The translations under genes were made by a program, and so were the position numbers. A stretch of DNA of 64,000 nucleotides from positions 83,338,428 to 83,402,427 of the forward strand of contig CM070618.1 in the NCBI GenBank assembly GCA_036346255.1, written 5' to 3'. This stretch comes from Ampelocalamus luodianensis. Taxonomy: Eukaryota; Streptophyta; Magnoliopsida; Poales; Poaceae. Every line of letters begins with the position of its first letter. Position 1 is the stretch's first letter. Below are positions 1-11,316 of this stretch, in pieces. The notes below the pieces were generated by a model that was not told where the DNA came from, made no database searches, and was given only the letters and a program-made list of their open reading frames with translations.

Positions 1-636
1 CTCATTCGGTCGGAAGTAATATCATAATAGCCATAATGTTCTACAACAAAGAGCCACAAAATTGTAGTGCATTTTTTCCCGCAAAGACACGAATTTTGAA
101 TTTTCAACAACCAACGACACCAAATTGTAATGTCTTGTAGCCAATTTTACCTTCGGTAAAATACACCCCTCACAGAGAACATTGCATTCATGTGATAATA
201 CAACGCATGATTTCGTGTGATGATCGTGTGATAATACATATAAAGTTAGACATACAAGAAAGCACATAATTTCATGCGCCCGATTTCATACGCCATATTT
301 GGAATGCAAGTTTTTTGGTTTTTTTTCGAAATGTTAAATTATTAGTGCAAATTGTTAGGATTACGATAAGTTGTTAAGTAGACATTAATTAGGCATGTTG
401 ACATATCCAACCCACCCAGTCTGCCCTGTACGAGACCGTCGTCAAAAAACACAAACAAGTCTTACATGTTTGACATTACCTAAAGCCACAACAACCCAAT
501 GCATATGTTAAAAACAATTCACCGTTGTTTACTATACACACTCGAATAAACAAGTCACACTATCTAGTCTACACCCTACCTGCCCAAAATAACCACACTA
601 CGTCAATCCTTATATACAAATTTAACCTAATCAGTG
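1..636. other. AT-rich stretch without a gene; relic of a repeat family
   Basis: No coding region is supported; the open frames here are short and random in composition. The stretch around 190-240 repeats the motif GTGATAATAC near GATTTCGTG. The same words recur at about 45.87 kb and 47.19 kb next to a TAATTA-rich array, so this end of the window probably holds a degenerate relative of that repeat family. Confidence 0.45.
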
Positions 637-870
637 CATAATAAAAAAACTACTAATTTTTTGCAAAAAAGTAATCCTTAGTTCCTTACGACTAATTAAT
701 CACGACTAATTTATTTGGACTAACTAATTAGAACTAAATAATTACGACTAAATTAATCAAGACTAATTAACTACGACTAATTAATTATAAATATTTAACT
801 ATGACTAATTAATTAGGACTAATTAATTAAAAAATTATGATTAATTAATTATGAATAAATTAATTACAAG
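637..870. repeat. TAATTA-rich degenerate tandem array
   Basis: Units close to GACTAATTAATTAC recur with small changes at roughly 14-18 bp spacing. The composition and unit match a longer array at 46.44-47.11 kb in this window. No coding potential. It may be the core of a non-autonomous element. Confidence 0.6.
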
Positions 871-1361
871 GAGACAATTACAATATGAGACGTATGGGAT
901 AGAGGCGTGCGAACGAGGGGACTCGGCGTGTCTGGGATCCTAGCACACGGACGAGGGGGTTTGGGTGCCGTGGCGTGACAAGCGCCGTATGTCGCCTGTC
1001 GGCGAGTAGTCGTGCCATTTTTAGCTTTGATCTCTGACGGAAGCTATATCTGCCCTATATTTGACCAACTCGGCTAATCCAAAAACAGGTCTAACAGTCT
1101 GCTGCTAACACCTAAACCACCAAACGCTTTCTTCCAAAGCAAATCAACAACATCCTTAACAAAAAAATCCAGTCCAGGCACAACACCAAAAAAGACGCCC
1201 CGAACCGGGCCCCTCGTCCCCTCCGCCAACTTCGCCCGCACCCCAACACCCTCAGTCCCTCCCTCACCACCTCCAAGTCTCCAAGGCAAGCAAGGCAAAG
1301 CTCCCACTCCTCGCTCCGCCTCCCGATCCCAAACTCCCAAACCCCTCCTCCTCCATTCCCC
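871..1361. other. Upstream region of the hemerythrin/GST-like gene
   Basis: No gene is seen. Composition shifts from AT-rich to C-rich toward 1362, as expected for a grass 5' UTR. No convincing TATA box could be assigned. Confidence 0.4.
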
Positions 1362-4300
1362 ATGGGCAATTGCTCCCCCTCCCCGCGCCGACGCCGCCCG
1401 ACGCCACCGGGGTCCCCGCCTCTCCGCTGCACCGCATCGAGCACGGCCGCGGCTACCACCGCTGCTGCTACCAACGTGTCCCCCTACGCCCTCGCCAGAT
1501 CCCCCTCCGTCTCCGCCGCTGAGGCCGAGCAGGAGAGCGTCGTCCGCGTCTACGGCTCCGACGGCTGCCCCGTCGCGTGGCGCCTCCGCGTCTCTCTCCT
1601 CTACAAGGCGTCGGCGCCCGTGCACTTCACTCCCTCCGAGGCGGCCCCGCTAGGCCGCCCCGTGCTCCGCCTCTCCGCGTCCGACCCGGAGGTCTCCGGC
1701 GCCGCCGACGAGCTGCTGCGCCAAGTCGACGCTCGCTTCGAGGGCAAGCCCCGCGTCGCGCCGCCCGAGCGGCCGGCGGCGCGCGCGTCGCTGGCGGCCG
1801 CGGCGGCGGAGGAGGTGGCCGAGCTGGTGCGACTGCAGCACCGCAGCGCGGAGCGGCATCTGGAGGGCGTGGCAGCCAAGGTGGCGGAGATGGTGAAGAA
1901 GGGGGAAAGAAGGCCGGGAAGGGGAGGGGCGTGGCGGAGGGCGCCGAGGTGAGGAGGGTGGGGAAATGGTACGGGGACGCCATGGAGGTGATGTTGGAGC
2001 ACGCCAGGATGGAGGAGAAGGTTCTCTTCCCTGATATCCAGAGGGCCTCGTTTCCAGGTCCGTTCGAGTTTGATCCCATTCCCATCTATGCGTGCATTGG
2101 TTCTGCCTTGAATTTTCTCTTGGATTTTCGTCGAGTTTTGTGTGGGGCATTTGGTCCTGCTTGTTTCAACATTTTCTCTGTTTTATTAGATTTATACCTA
2201 AATTTTTGCTTGTTTATGAAGGCTTTTTTGGGTGCGTTGCTGTTGCGCTCTAGGCTCGCTTTAGTATTTATGGGGAGACAGTTCATGAGTTTTGCTAGAA
2301 AACTTGCGACTGTTTTCTTCAGTTGAAAACAGTCACATTTTGAACCATTTGATATGCGTTGAGATGTGTGTTAAGTTTCTATTTAAAGTATGTTTTTATG
2401 ATGAGTGATATCTGATCTCATCCTACGGTTCAAAAGTGACTGTTTTCAACTGAAGAAAACAATCGCAAGTTTTCTAGACAGTTCCTTAACGTATAAGGTG
2501 CATTTGCCATTTCCTCTCACTAAAAATAGGTGCATTTGCCATTGGCTGGTTCTTCACTGCTTCATCTGCATTTTCTTGTTCGTCTTTACTGATTTTTAGG
2601 TGCATTAGTTGGCCATTGCCGCCTGCTCCATGCCCCTACTACTCGCTAGTAATAGTTTTGTGCTGGTGGTGCACTCGTGCTGGTGAATTTTTATAGAATT
2701 AGTGAACATGTTGTGATAAGAAGGGACAAAGATGGACTGTTCTTTTCCTTTTTCTATGTGTTCCTGTACTTTGATCCAAAGGCCTGGCTGGCTGCCTTCC
2801 CCTACCTTTCTAGCTGTACAGGTCTTGCTTCGTTCCGATTGGTAAAAGAAGCCAACTAAAGATAGCAAGGCCGTGTACTGGAGCAAAGCTACTGATGAAA
2901 AATTGCAAACCATTTGTCATTTTCCAAGTCAAAAACAAACAAAACGAGGCGTTGCGAGAATCGAACTCGCGACCTCCCGCACCCTAATCGGGAATCATAC
3001 CACTAGATCATACGCACTGTCTGGTCAGCTCGATCCAAGAGCTTAGTTGGAGAGTTGTTTAATCATCAAGTGGTTGCTTCCCAATACGGTTGAGGAACTG
3101 CAATCAAATCTAATGCTGAGTATTTTATGTGCAGGGGTGTGCGATAAGGTTAATGAACAGCACGGGAGGCACCTGCCCATGATGAATGGCATTAAGGAAG
3201 ATATAAAAACACTTCTGACGTTGGAATTAGGCAGCCCCCTCTTCCATGAAGTGCTGGTCAACCTCTCTGTTCGCCTCAAAGCGTTGCAGGTACATGCTCC
3301 ACGCATTTGGTGGTTACACTGATCGCATTTGGCTGTTGCTTAGCATGGAACTTTGTTGTGCGCTCTGCATTGCTTGTGAAATGTTGCTAGTTTGTTTTAG
3401 ACTTGTACTCTTGTACCAGGTTTGAATGTTACTCTAAAGAATAGGGAAAATACTAGTGCTGGTAGCTTCAGAAGTGTGCTATATCAACAGTCAATTCATG
3501 GAGGTTGCTATGCAAACTTTACCTTTTGTGACTTGCAAGGCTTCTCTACTGCCTTCAGCCAAAAGTGATACTAGTTATTTGTTGGTGTGGATGTTATCCT
3601 CTCATAATCAGTACCCCTTTAGCAAATAACCTGCCACGAGAGATGCTCAGAAAAGGAGTAACTGAAAAGTGAAGCGGAGGAGAACGATGTGGGATCACCA
3701 AGTCACCCGAGGAAAAAAAAATGATTCCTTCCCTCCTATGGATAAGCTGGTTATGTTGCACTACTGTACACTTGCACTTTTCAAGGAGGCAATAAGATCG
3801 TGTGGTCCTGGATAAGGACCACTACCAACCTGTTTGCACATTGTAGGGATAATTTTATCTTCTAGTTGGATACATTCACCACCATGGCTATTGCATGCAG
3901 CTCTACACTACACTACATTGGTATTGTGTGTGTGGAAAGTTGAGGGGAAAGTAGGGTGCAGCCTCTTCCTACCTGTTTGCACTGTAAAACATGATTTCCA
4001 GGCTTTCAGCAACACATTCTAGGGCTAATTGTCTTCATTCTTCAAAATTGGTTATAAATCCAGTACCGGTGCAATTGCATACAGCTCCACCATTACATTA
4101 GAATTGTGCGAGGAAAGTGGTGGTGGGGGTAGGGTGCAGCCTGGGGAAGCAATTAAGAAAGTTGCTTTGCAAGACAATGGATTTTCAGCTCTTTATTCTC
4201 ACTACAGCTGGCCCTATTCCACATGTGGCCACCAAGCTGATGAAATGAGTTTGTCATAGGTCTGCAGACTATTAAGATTGCACATGCTGCAATCATCATG

Positions 4301-5233
4301 GGCACTCCCAGATGGATGCTTCACTTTGGTTGTGACACCAGTCACAAATCTTTGTTACACGCTTGAGACTTGGTGTAAGCTATCGGACTTCCCTCACTGG
4401 GTGACCTATCTTTGTTTTGAGCCGGTTACTGGAAACATCAAGGTAGTATAGTTGACAAATTTTCAGAGAACATTGGTCAGCAATTTTCCCAGAACCAGCC
4501 AAGAAGCCTTGACAACTTTTGGAGTTTTTTCAATATTTTTTAAAAAATAGTATTGTAAAATGATGTATATACATGCAATAATAATGTGAAACATGGCCTA
4601 TATTGGTGCCATTTGTCCATATAATACCCAACTACTTAGAAATGAGCTCCTGTACTAGGATCTTAGAGATACAAATCTGACTGTTAAGATACTACTGATA
4701 GTTGGCTCATCACCAAATGAACTCAGGCACAAGGAGTTTTTTTTAAAAAAAAATCGTCTGGTTACTGTTATGAATTCCTTCATAAGCCATTACAAATCCT
4801 AGTCAAGGATCCAATTAGTCTATCTGTTTCTTCATTGCTGGTGTCAATCTAAAGTTTATTAAAACATTGGCAGGATCACACCAAAGAGCACTTCAGGGAG
4901 GAAGAGAGGGAGCTGCTCCCACGATTAGAAGGAGTACGGCGGATGCAGCGAGAGGAGGGTAGTGTTTCTGACAAGTCCAACAACGGGTGGGCATCGGAGG
5001 CGATGGGTACAATGGAGGCGACACACTCAAAGCTCTTCCCCTTCTTCATGACTGGTCTCCTGCCCCAGGAGGCTGTGCAATACCTAGACCTGGTATGCCG
5101 ATGCACGAAAAACACACGGCATCTGGTCTCGATGCTCAGATCGCTCGCAGAGCGTCTAGAAGACGCAAACCCATCAATTATACACAACAACCCCACTAGA
5201 CTATATGAGCACCTACTTGTAAAGTCCCCATAA
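1362..5233 (+). CDS. Hemerythrin (HHE)-domain protein with GST/thioredoxin-like N-terminus, frameshift in exon 1
   Basis: Three coding exons: 1362-2057, 3135-3289 and 4874-5233, all with GT-AG introns. The start has a good context and gives MGNC, a likely N-myristoylation/palmitoylation signal, so the protein may sit at a membrane. Residues about 60-130 look like a GST N-terminal/thioredoxin fold (VRVYGSDGCPVAWRLRVSLL). The rest is an HHE-type alpha bundle with candidate metal ligands in HRSAERH, HARMEEKVLFP, NEQHGRHLPM and HTKEHFREEERELLPRL. Family knowledge suggests iron or oxygen/redox sensing, but no substrate can be assigned. Exon 1 changes frame at the G run 1901-1905: the frame from the ATG ends at 1952, while the HHE part continues in the frame that would follow from one extra base there. 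Beyond this point splice phases agree perfectly. Either a consensus error or a young null allele. Confidence 0.8.
2295..2477. mobile_element. Foldback MITE in intron 1 of the hemerythrin-like gene
   Basis: The ends are about 50-bp inverted repeats: CTAGAAAACTTGCGACTG at 2295 matches, inverted, CAATCGCAAGTTTTCTAG ending at 2477, with one difference in that part. The 183-bp element has no coding capacity. No clean target-site duplication was found. It lies in the intron, so it should be spliced out. Confidence 0.7.
2946..3017 (-). tRNA. tRNA-Pro(AGG)-like sequence, probably a pseudogene
   Basis: Read on the minus strand it has a D arm with TCTAGTGGTATGAT, an anticodon loop TTAGGGT (anticodon AGG, proline), and a perfect 5-bp T stem around TTCGATT. 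A short T run follows. The acceptor stem is poor: two mismatches and one wobble in seven pairs. The top pair of the anticodon stem is A-G. It lies inside intron 1 of the hemerythrin-like gene, on the opposite strand. Anticodon and T arm are convincing; function is doubtful. Confidence 0.6.
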
Positions 5234-6020
5234 GCTCTAAATCCCCACCGTGCAGCAAATCTTTATGTGCAACGTAAATTGTGAATGCTAACCTCTTTTT
5301 TCTTGTCTGGAGTGCAGCCATGTAATTTTTTGGGTTTATTGAGCGGTTCTGAAAGCCTGTATATCTTATGGTGTTATCCCTCCGAAGCGTGTGTAACTAC
5401 ACGAATTTTTTTGAAGTGATTGCAATGGCAGTGATTGTTACTGACCTCTTTAGATTGATCGTTGTTTCTGGGTGTTTCTGGATTGGTACTTATCTGATTC
5501 AAAATTAAGCAGATCCACGACTATTAACCCAGATCTGATCTGTGTGATGTACGTATCTATAGATCTGTAAGAATATTTGGTTTGTCATCAGTTTAATTTG
5601 ACTATACTACCCGTTGACGGATGCTTACTGTTAATTCTTCCATCTCTTACATTACAGACATCTGAATTTAAGCAATGGCCTGTTGACAGATGCTCTGATG
5701 GCGTAAGAGGGCGGGGATCTTGGAACAATCTCTGCCATTCCGGGGAGGGGAGGGGATGTTGGAACAGCAGTGCACAAATGATCGTGTCATTGTGTGTGGA
5801 AGATCATTACTGCTAGTCTGCTACTTACCAGGTAACCAAACGAACAAAAACCTAGCAAAAATATGAAACACGCACTATGAAAACTTATGACGAAATAATG
5901 AAACCCTGCTCGATTACACGAACTGCGGTTACTACAGATAAACCTTCCTGTTTTTTAAAAGAGAGACTACTACTAGATGGCATAAGATAACTAATTCGGA
6001 TATCGGACTGATCAATGAAC
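5234..6020. other. 3' flank and intergenic region between convergent genes
   Basis: Holds the 3' end of the plus-strand hemerythrin-like gene and the 3' side of the minus-strand arabinogalactan gene. Short open frames (for example around 5577-5816) show no protein-like features. Nothing else is seen. Confidence 0.4.
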
Positions 6021-6494
6021 TTAGAACAGCATCATGGTCACCACGCCAGCGACTGACAAGGCCGGGGCCGTCCAGGTAGACGATACGCCGGCCGTGGCGC
6101 TGCTGCTAGTGCTATCTACCGTGGGCAATGGGCCGTACCCGTGCGTGTCCACCGGCTGAGTCGACGTCGTGCCAGGCGCAGTGGCGTGAGACGATGGCGC
6201 CTTGCGGGGCTCTTCGGATTGGCATGGTCCCGGGGACGCCGCAGTCAGCGACCGGACAGGAGAGACCGGCGCATGCGCGGTGGGCGGCGTGGCGGATGAG
6301 CGTCCCACAGGCGCATGCGCGCTGGGCGGCTTGGACGGTGACACCGAGGGCGGCGTGGCAGGTGAGCGCCCCACGGGCGCTGGGGCCGGAGCAAGGTGGC
6401 GGTGCCCGGCGCCATCGTCCATTGACATCGCCGGCGCGGCAAGCACCGCAGCCACGAGAACCAGGGAAACACAGAGCACTCTACACGAAGGCAT
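6021..6494 (-). CDS. Classical arabinogalactan protein, GPI-anchored
   Basis: A single-exon frame of 157 residues from the ATG at 6494; the open frame extends a little further upstream but without another ATG. The N-terminus MPSCRVLCVSLVLVAAVLAA is a signal peptide. The mature part is rich in Ala, Pro, Ser and Thr with AP/SP/TP dipeptides (HLAPAPAPVGRSPATPP, HAPVGRSSATPP, HAPVSP) that are usual sites for hydroxyproline arabinogalactan glycosylation. HAPVGRS-like modules are internally repeated. The C-terminus is small residues followed by a hydrophobic tail (APALSVAGVVTMMLF), typical of a GPI-attachment signal. The product should be secreted and tethered on the outer plasma membrane, with roles in wall or signalling that cannot be specified. 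A TATA box lies about 130 bp upstream. Confidence 0.8.
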   Translation of the reverse strand: MPSCRVLCVSLVLVAAVLAAPAMSMDDGAGHRHLAPAPAPVGRSPATPPSVSPSKPPSAHAPVGRSSATPPTAHAPVSPVRSLTAASPGPCQSEEPRKAPSSHATAPGTTSTQPVDTHGYGPLPTVDSTSSSATAGVSSTWTAPALSVAGVVTMMLF

Positions 6495-6620
6495 GAGATC
6501 GGCCAGCAAAGCGAGCACGCCTGGAAAATCCAACCCCTGATGCTAACTGCAAAGAAAGAAAGAGTAAAGAAGAGATTGGTTTGTGCTGATGATCGACGAA
6601 GGATTGATCATAGGGGCATT

Positions 6621-6630
6621 AAATATATAG
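6621..6630 (-). promoter_or_regulatory. TATA box of the arabinogalactan protein gene
   Basis: CTATATATTT on the minus strand, about 127 bp upstream of the ATG at 6494, a normal distance for a plant TATA box with a short 5' UTR. Confidence 0.55.
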
Positions 6631-6964
6631 GAAGCGAGCGACGGGTGTCATGCATGGAAACGGCAAGAAATATGGGAGGTGTGATATAAGAACTTGTGGG
6701 TTTCCGTTGCGCTTCGTGGCTTCGTAATTGCCTGCGCCTGCATGGAATCCCACGTAAAAGATCGATCTGATGCATATGGCAATATTGTCATTAAGCGACC
6801 GAGGTTTCCTTTCAGATTCTATTTGAGCTATTTTTGGACTTAAAGATTTGGTAGCATGTATTTTGGGAAAAAAAAAATTTCCGTCAGGTAGATCTTTGGC
6901 AGAGGTATATGATCATTTGCTTCAGGCTTCCGATTGCGCCGTGCCTTCTAGCAAGATTTCCATT

Positions 6965-8171
6965 CAGTGGCGGAGCCAGGATTTTGATGATAAGAGTGTG
7001 AACTTAAGACACATCCGTTTCAGCACAAGTTCAAATGACATATATAGTACATAAGTTCAAATATGTCAAATTACATGTTTGCACTATAACCAACATCACA
7101 AAATATTTTAGAAAATTACAACTTGATACGACATTCCTTCGTACTTTGAAAGCAATATTGTAATAAAATAATCACTACAGGGGAGATCAAGCCAACACTA
7201 GACCTAGACCTTGAAGGAGGAGCCAAGGAGGGGAGCAGGCGGACGGTTACGGGGACGGATGATCCTCGAGGTCGAGACTCGAGGGGCGCGACCGACCATC
7301 GGCGCACCGAGGCCGAGATCGTCAGCGCAGAAGCCAGAGCGGCGCCAGAGCACCGCAATGCGCTGATGCCGCGATGAGTTGCCGGCTGCGGCACTGCGCC
7401 TCTGCGCTGCTGCCAAAGCGCTTGGATGAGCAGATGGCACTTAGGCCAGACTAGAGATGGCAATGGGGCCCCGTTCCCCGTTCCTCAATGGAGAATTTAC
7501 CCATTAGGGGCCGAGGTTGGGGTTATTTCTCCCCCCACGGGAATGCTAATATACAAATACAATTTCCGATCGGGTGAAGTGGGGCCGGGGTCATTCCCCT
7601 ACTCCCTATTCCCGCTACCCTCATAGGCCCCCGATAACCCTATGACATGTAGGTCACTAGCCCACTACCGCATTGTTTAAATCTTTAAGGGTTTGCTTGC
7701 TTATTTACTTGGGAGTTGGGACACCATCTTTAAGAATATTGTTGGAATTATTCATTTGGAATACTGATAAGTATTGTTTAAATCATTTGGAACACTCATT
7801 CTATCGTCTCTATGTGTGTGTGTAGGAGAGGTTGGAGATCTAATTTTCGGGTCTGGGTCCGCGCAGGGCCCCGATAACCTGACGGGGACGGGGAACAGGG
7901 ATTTTTCATTCTCTCGGGAATGAAGATATTCCACCACTCCCCGTCGGGGAATGGCCCTGTTACCATCCCTAGGCTAGACGCCTCCTTGATTTAGGTTTGA
8001 TTCTCATATTCTGTTGGGTCTAATGCTAAATGGGTTGTCAGGAGTTGAGGAGTATATTGTTAGTATGTGTAGTGTATACTTTATATATTAAGGGGGTATA
8101 TATCAGATTTTTATGCAAAAATTTTGAGGGTGCAACTATACCACCATGCATCTACTCTAGCTCCTCCAATG
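6965..8171. mobile_element. Non-autonomous hAT element (1.2 kb)
   Basis: Left end CAGTGGCGGAGCCAG and right end CTAGCTCCTCCAATG are inverted repeats (12 of 15). The flanks TTTCCATT (6957-6964) and TTCCCATT (8172-8179) form an 8-bp target duplication with one mismatch, as expected for hAT. It has no transposase. A second hAT element is nested inside at 7452-7971. It lies upstream of the arabinogalactan gene. Confidence 0.8.
7452..7971. mobile_element. Nested non-autonomous hAT element (520 bp)
   Basis: Ends TAGAGATGGCAA and TTACCATCCCTA are inverted repeats of the grass TAGGGATGGCAA type. Flanks GGCCAGAC (7444-7451) and GGCTAGAC (7972-7979) are an 8-bp duplication with one mismatch. The interior is rich in GGGGC/CCCCG words and encodes nothing. 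It inserted into the older element 6965-8171. Confidence 0.8.
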
Positions 8172-8179
8172 TTCCCATT

Positions 8180-9029
8180 GCCATCTAGCCCTAAGGGACG
8201 GAGCATGGCCTCGGCCAACCTGGGCCGTGGCCCTCTTATCATTTCAAAAGATTTTTTTTTTTAATAATATGTATGTAGTCCACAACAGATCTAATTTGGT
8301 TAGATCAAGTCTATCTAGAAGATACATTGTTGCTGCTTGCTACTAATTATGATTTTACTCAGTGAGACAACGACTTCAATCATACGGCGACGAAGCATGG
8401 AAGCAGTAGACGGACAAGGCGTTGGCCGCTGGTGCGTCGCGGGCTTGCCGTGACCGGGCCCGGCGGTGACAACAGATCGCGCAGGGCGTGCAGTCAGCAG
8501 TGAGTAGTGTGCTTCTGAATTTGCTTTGATCTTTGGTCCCCTTTGAGATTTCGCTCAACCTTCGTCACGAGCCCTAGAGATATCTATGTGCAATGCTCTG
8601 CGTACTTAAATTATCTCCACCGCTTGTTATAAGATGGGTATCATATTGTATCCTGCCTTGTTCTCACAGCTGATATGATTAGATATGCAGATCATGAATT
8701 TCTCGTACTTGTTTTGGGTTAGCCATGAGCTTTGATTAACTTGAAGGGTTCTGGGTACAATCAGCATGAATGCTGTGAACTAGAAAATTGGTACACGTGT
8801 TTAACCAAACTTGCGGTTCATGTTGTGAACAAGCGAACTTAGCACAATTCTGAGTTACAGCGTTTGTCGAACGGCCAGCAAACTGTACAAAAAAACAGAA
8901 CTAAGCTCATCAACTTCTTCGAGAACTCTCTGATGTTCATATATCGCATCTCGCATCGGGTGCTTCTTGTTGTTTGGTCCTACTAAATCTGCTGTCAGCT
9001 CCTCAGCGATGGACCATGCATACATATAT
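8180..9029. other. Intergenic region without recognised genes
   Basis: No coding frame with protein character. A T run near 8250 and GGCCTCGGCCAACCTGG-type words suggest further decayed hAT material, but no ends could be paired. Confidence 0.35.
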
Positions 9030-9345
9030 TTTTTTGAAACAGAGGGAAGTCCCCAATTTCATTAACGAAACCACCCAACATTACATGAGTTCAACAAACG
9101 AAAACAATAAAAGAAGAACACAAGAGCTGAATATGTGACCCTACAGAGCACATATGCCTCACACCACATGACACCAGGGTTTTCCTAAAGATGACATCAG
9201 ACATGTTCAATTCTTTGCACTATTGGCACACATCCTTGAGACAATCTAAACACCTCGGTAGCCAGCACCCAGATTCGCCTGGACCCTTGCCGGATATCCT
9301 CGCGCGCCTTTTCCCACAGCAAACTAGACCAGGTTATATACTAAA
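9030..9345 (-). mobile_element. 3' remnant of a non-LTR retroelement with A tail
   Basis: On the minus strand it ends with GACTTCCCTCTGTTTCAAAAA and is preceded by a short frame followed by non-coding sequence. This is the familiar 3' end of grass LINE-like elements, with the A tail seen as a T run at about 9031-9037. Only the 3' end remains. Assignment is by pattern memory and is tentative. Confidence 0.4.
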
Positions 9346-9613
9346 CATAACCACGTAGCTGCAGAAACGTAGCATCAATTACAGAACAGAGACGAACTGC
9401 TCTGAACGGATAATTTAACAGGTATGGTACAAAAATAACATCAGGATTCAGGAGTCGATGGTTGGCACTTATTTCAGACATAGCTGATGTCTGTCGACTA
9501 TTCAAAATTTCAATACATTACGATTTGCGCCTGAATGTGCAACATCAATGGCATGAGACAACACATGCATTACAATTTTGTTTACCGAAAGGACCAAATG
9601 CTCTTGAAATCTA

Positions 9614-11225
9614 CTAGGTGTAATCTTCAAATTTTTCATCACTTGCGTTGCTCCCTTGGTGTAAAATCTGCTTCACCTTGTCAAAGATCTCCTGTATCTG
9701 CTTTCTGGAGTGGAGAGGAGAAGGGTACATGCACTCACAATCCAACTGGCCGTCCCTGATAGAGTCGAACATGCCGATGGACGGGCCGATGCCATGCACG
9801 GTGGCGCAGCAGACATAGTCCTCCACACCAGCCTTGCTCTGCAGATCGGACAGGTCGTAGATCACCGGTTCCTCAAACACGGAGACAAGCGCTGTGCGGA
9901 GCGCAGAAGACGTTGTCAGCTGGGGGTTTTCTATGGCCCGGCACATGAGGAAGTTGAGGTCGCTGATGTCGGTGAGGTGCTTCTTGTTGCTCTTGGCATT
10001 GCTGTAGGAATCATGGCACCTCTTGGCCAGCTCCCACAGCCCTTCGTCTCCATGTATAGTGTGCGTGTTGGTGATAGCAGAATAGAAGAACCCTGCAACA
10101 ATTAACAGTGTCAGAGCTGTTGCATTAGTACATTAACTCACAGTGCACAACACAAGGAAAAATTATTCTAGTTTCTTCAAGGACTCACCAACATTGTGAT
10201 CATCCAAGGCCGGTTCAAGAAACTTGCGGCAATTGATCAGGGTCGCAACGGAGTACGTCTCCTGCTGGCCGCTCTCCAGCTGTTTCGACTGCCGCGCAGC
10301 TAGCATCGTCGCGGCAGCCATGGCCGCGCAAAGCTTCACTCCGTTCTCCTTGCACGCCTAGATGGCAATGTGCTAAGAATCAGTAATCTATATGCAAATG
10401 CTATTACCATATTGTGTTGTACTGGAGTCTGGAGAAACAACAAACTCAAATTCTCACATCGAGCAGCCTCGTCGTCTCCTCGCGGTGGAACCCGAGGCGC
10501 ACCGTCTGCGTCGACCTCTCCGTGCCGGTCTCCTCGAACGGCAGCGTTGATGTGCGCAGCCCGTTGATGGAGTAGCCCACCATGTCCAGCCCGCGCGCCC
10601 AGAACGGCTTCCACGTGTCCCTCTGCGGTATCCTCTCCTCCAACGCCGCCTCTACCGCCGCCTCCTCCGCTGGGTCGCCCGCTGATCCCACACCGCCCAG
10701 AAGCGCGACGAGTTCCCTCACCAGCGCCGCCGACGCCGCGCGGTCGCACGCGGCCGTGTGGATCCGGACGAACAGCGCCGCGCCACCCGCAGGCGGCGGT
10801 AGCTCGTAGAGCGTGGCGAAGAGCACCGGGGCCGCGTCGGGCTCCTGCGCGACGGCCCATGGGTTGCGGTTGAGCTCGCGCTCGACGAGGGAGCGGAAGT
10901 CGGTCGCGGGGTGGGGCGCGAGAGGGAGAGGAGGCGGAGGCGTCGCGGAGGAGGGGAAGGCGAGGATTGGGCCGGACGGGGAGGCGCGGAGGCAGGCGCG
11001 GAGGACGGGGTGGGCGTTTTGGAGGGAGTGGAGCGCGGCTTGTAGAGTTGCCGCCGCCGCTTCGGCCGCGGCGCCGCGCGAGAGGCGGAGCGCGAGTAGC
11101 GTCGTGCCGGTGCCGCCCGGCACGGCGCGGCACCAGCAGTACTCCGTGCCGCCCGCCGCGCGGGCGCGCCAGCCCGCTGCGTTGGGCTCCGCGCCCGTGC
11201 CGGTGCCGCCGCTCGCGGGATCCAT
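9614..11225 (-). CDS. CoA-dependent acyltransferase superfamily (condensation/AATase-like) protein
   Basis: Three exons on the minus strand: 11225-10458, 10357-10189 and 10092-9614, with GT-AG introns and consistent phases (0 and 1), giving 471 residues without interruption. The N-terminus is Ala/Gly-rich. Residues about 40-210 resemble the first half of condensation/acyltransferase folds, including a possible active-site segment VRIHTAACDRAA, where the family usually has HHxxxDG. The second half (NTHTIHGDEGLWELAKRCHD, AIENPQLTTSSALRTALVSV) fits the C-terminal half of such proteins. The fold would suggest acyl transfer to an alcohol or amine, but the degenerate motif leaves open a non-catalytic role. 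Substrate unknown. Exon 1 is very GC-rich, as in many grass genes. No signal peptide is evident, so it is probably cytosolic. Confidence 0.75.
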
Positions 11226-11316
11226 GGAGGATGTGGGAGCGGCGTGGCTGCTGCTGCTCTTGGCGCAAGTTGGCGTTTTCTGTGTGTGTTTGTCCGTTTG
11301 GATGGGAGATGTGTTG

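Noticed and set aside
1601..2150. Three overlapping minus-strand open frames of 133-166 codons
   Set aside because: Antisense shadows of the GC-rich exon 1 of the hemerythrin-like gene, low complexity.
6128..6540. Plus-strand open frames across the arabinogalactan gene
   Set aside because: Antisense to a clear signal-peptide/GPI protein and without protein features.
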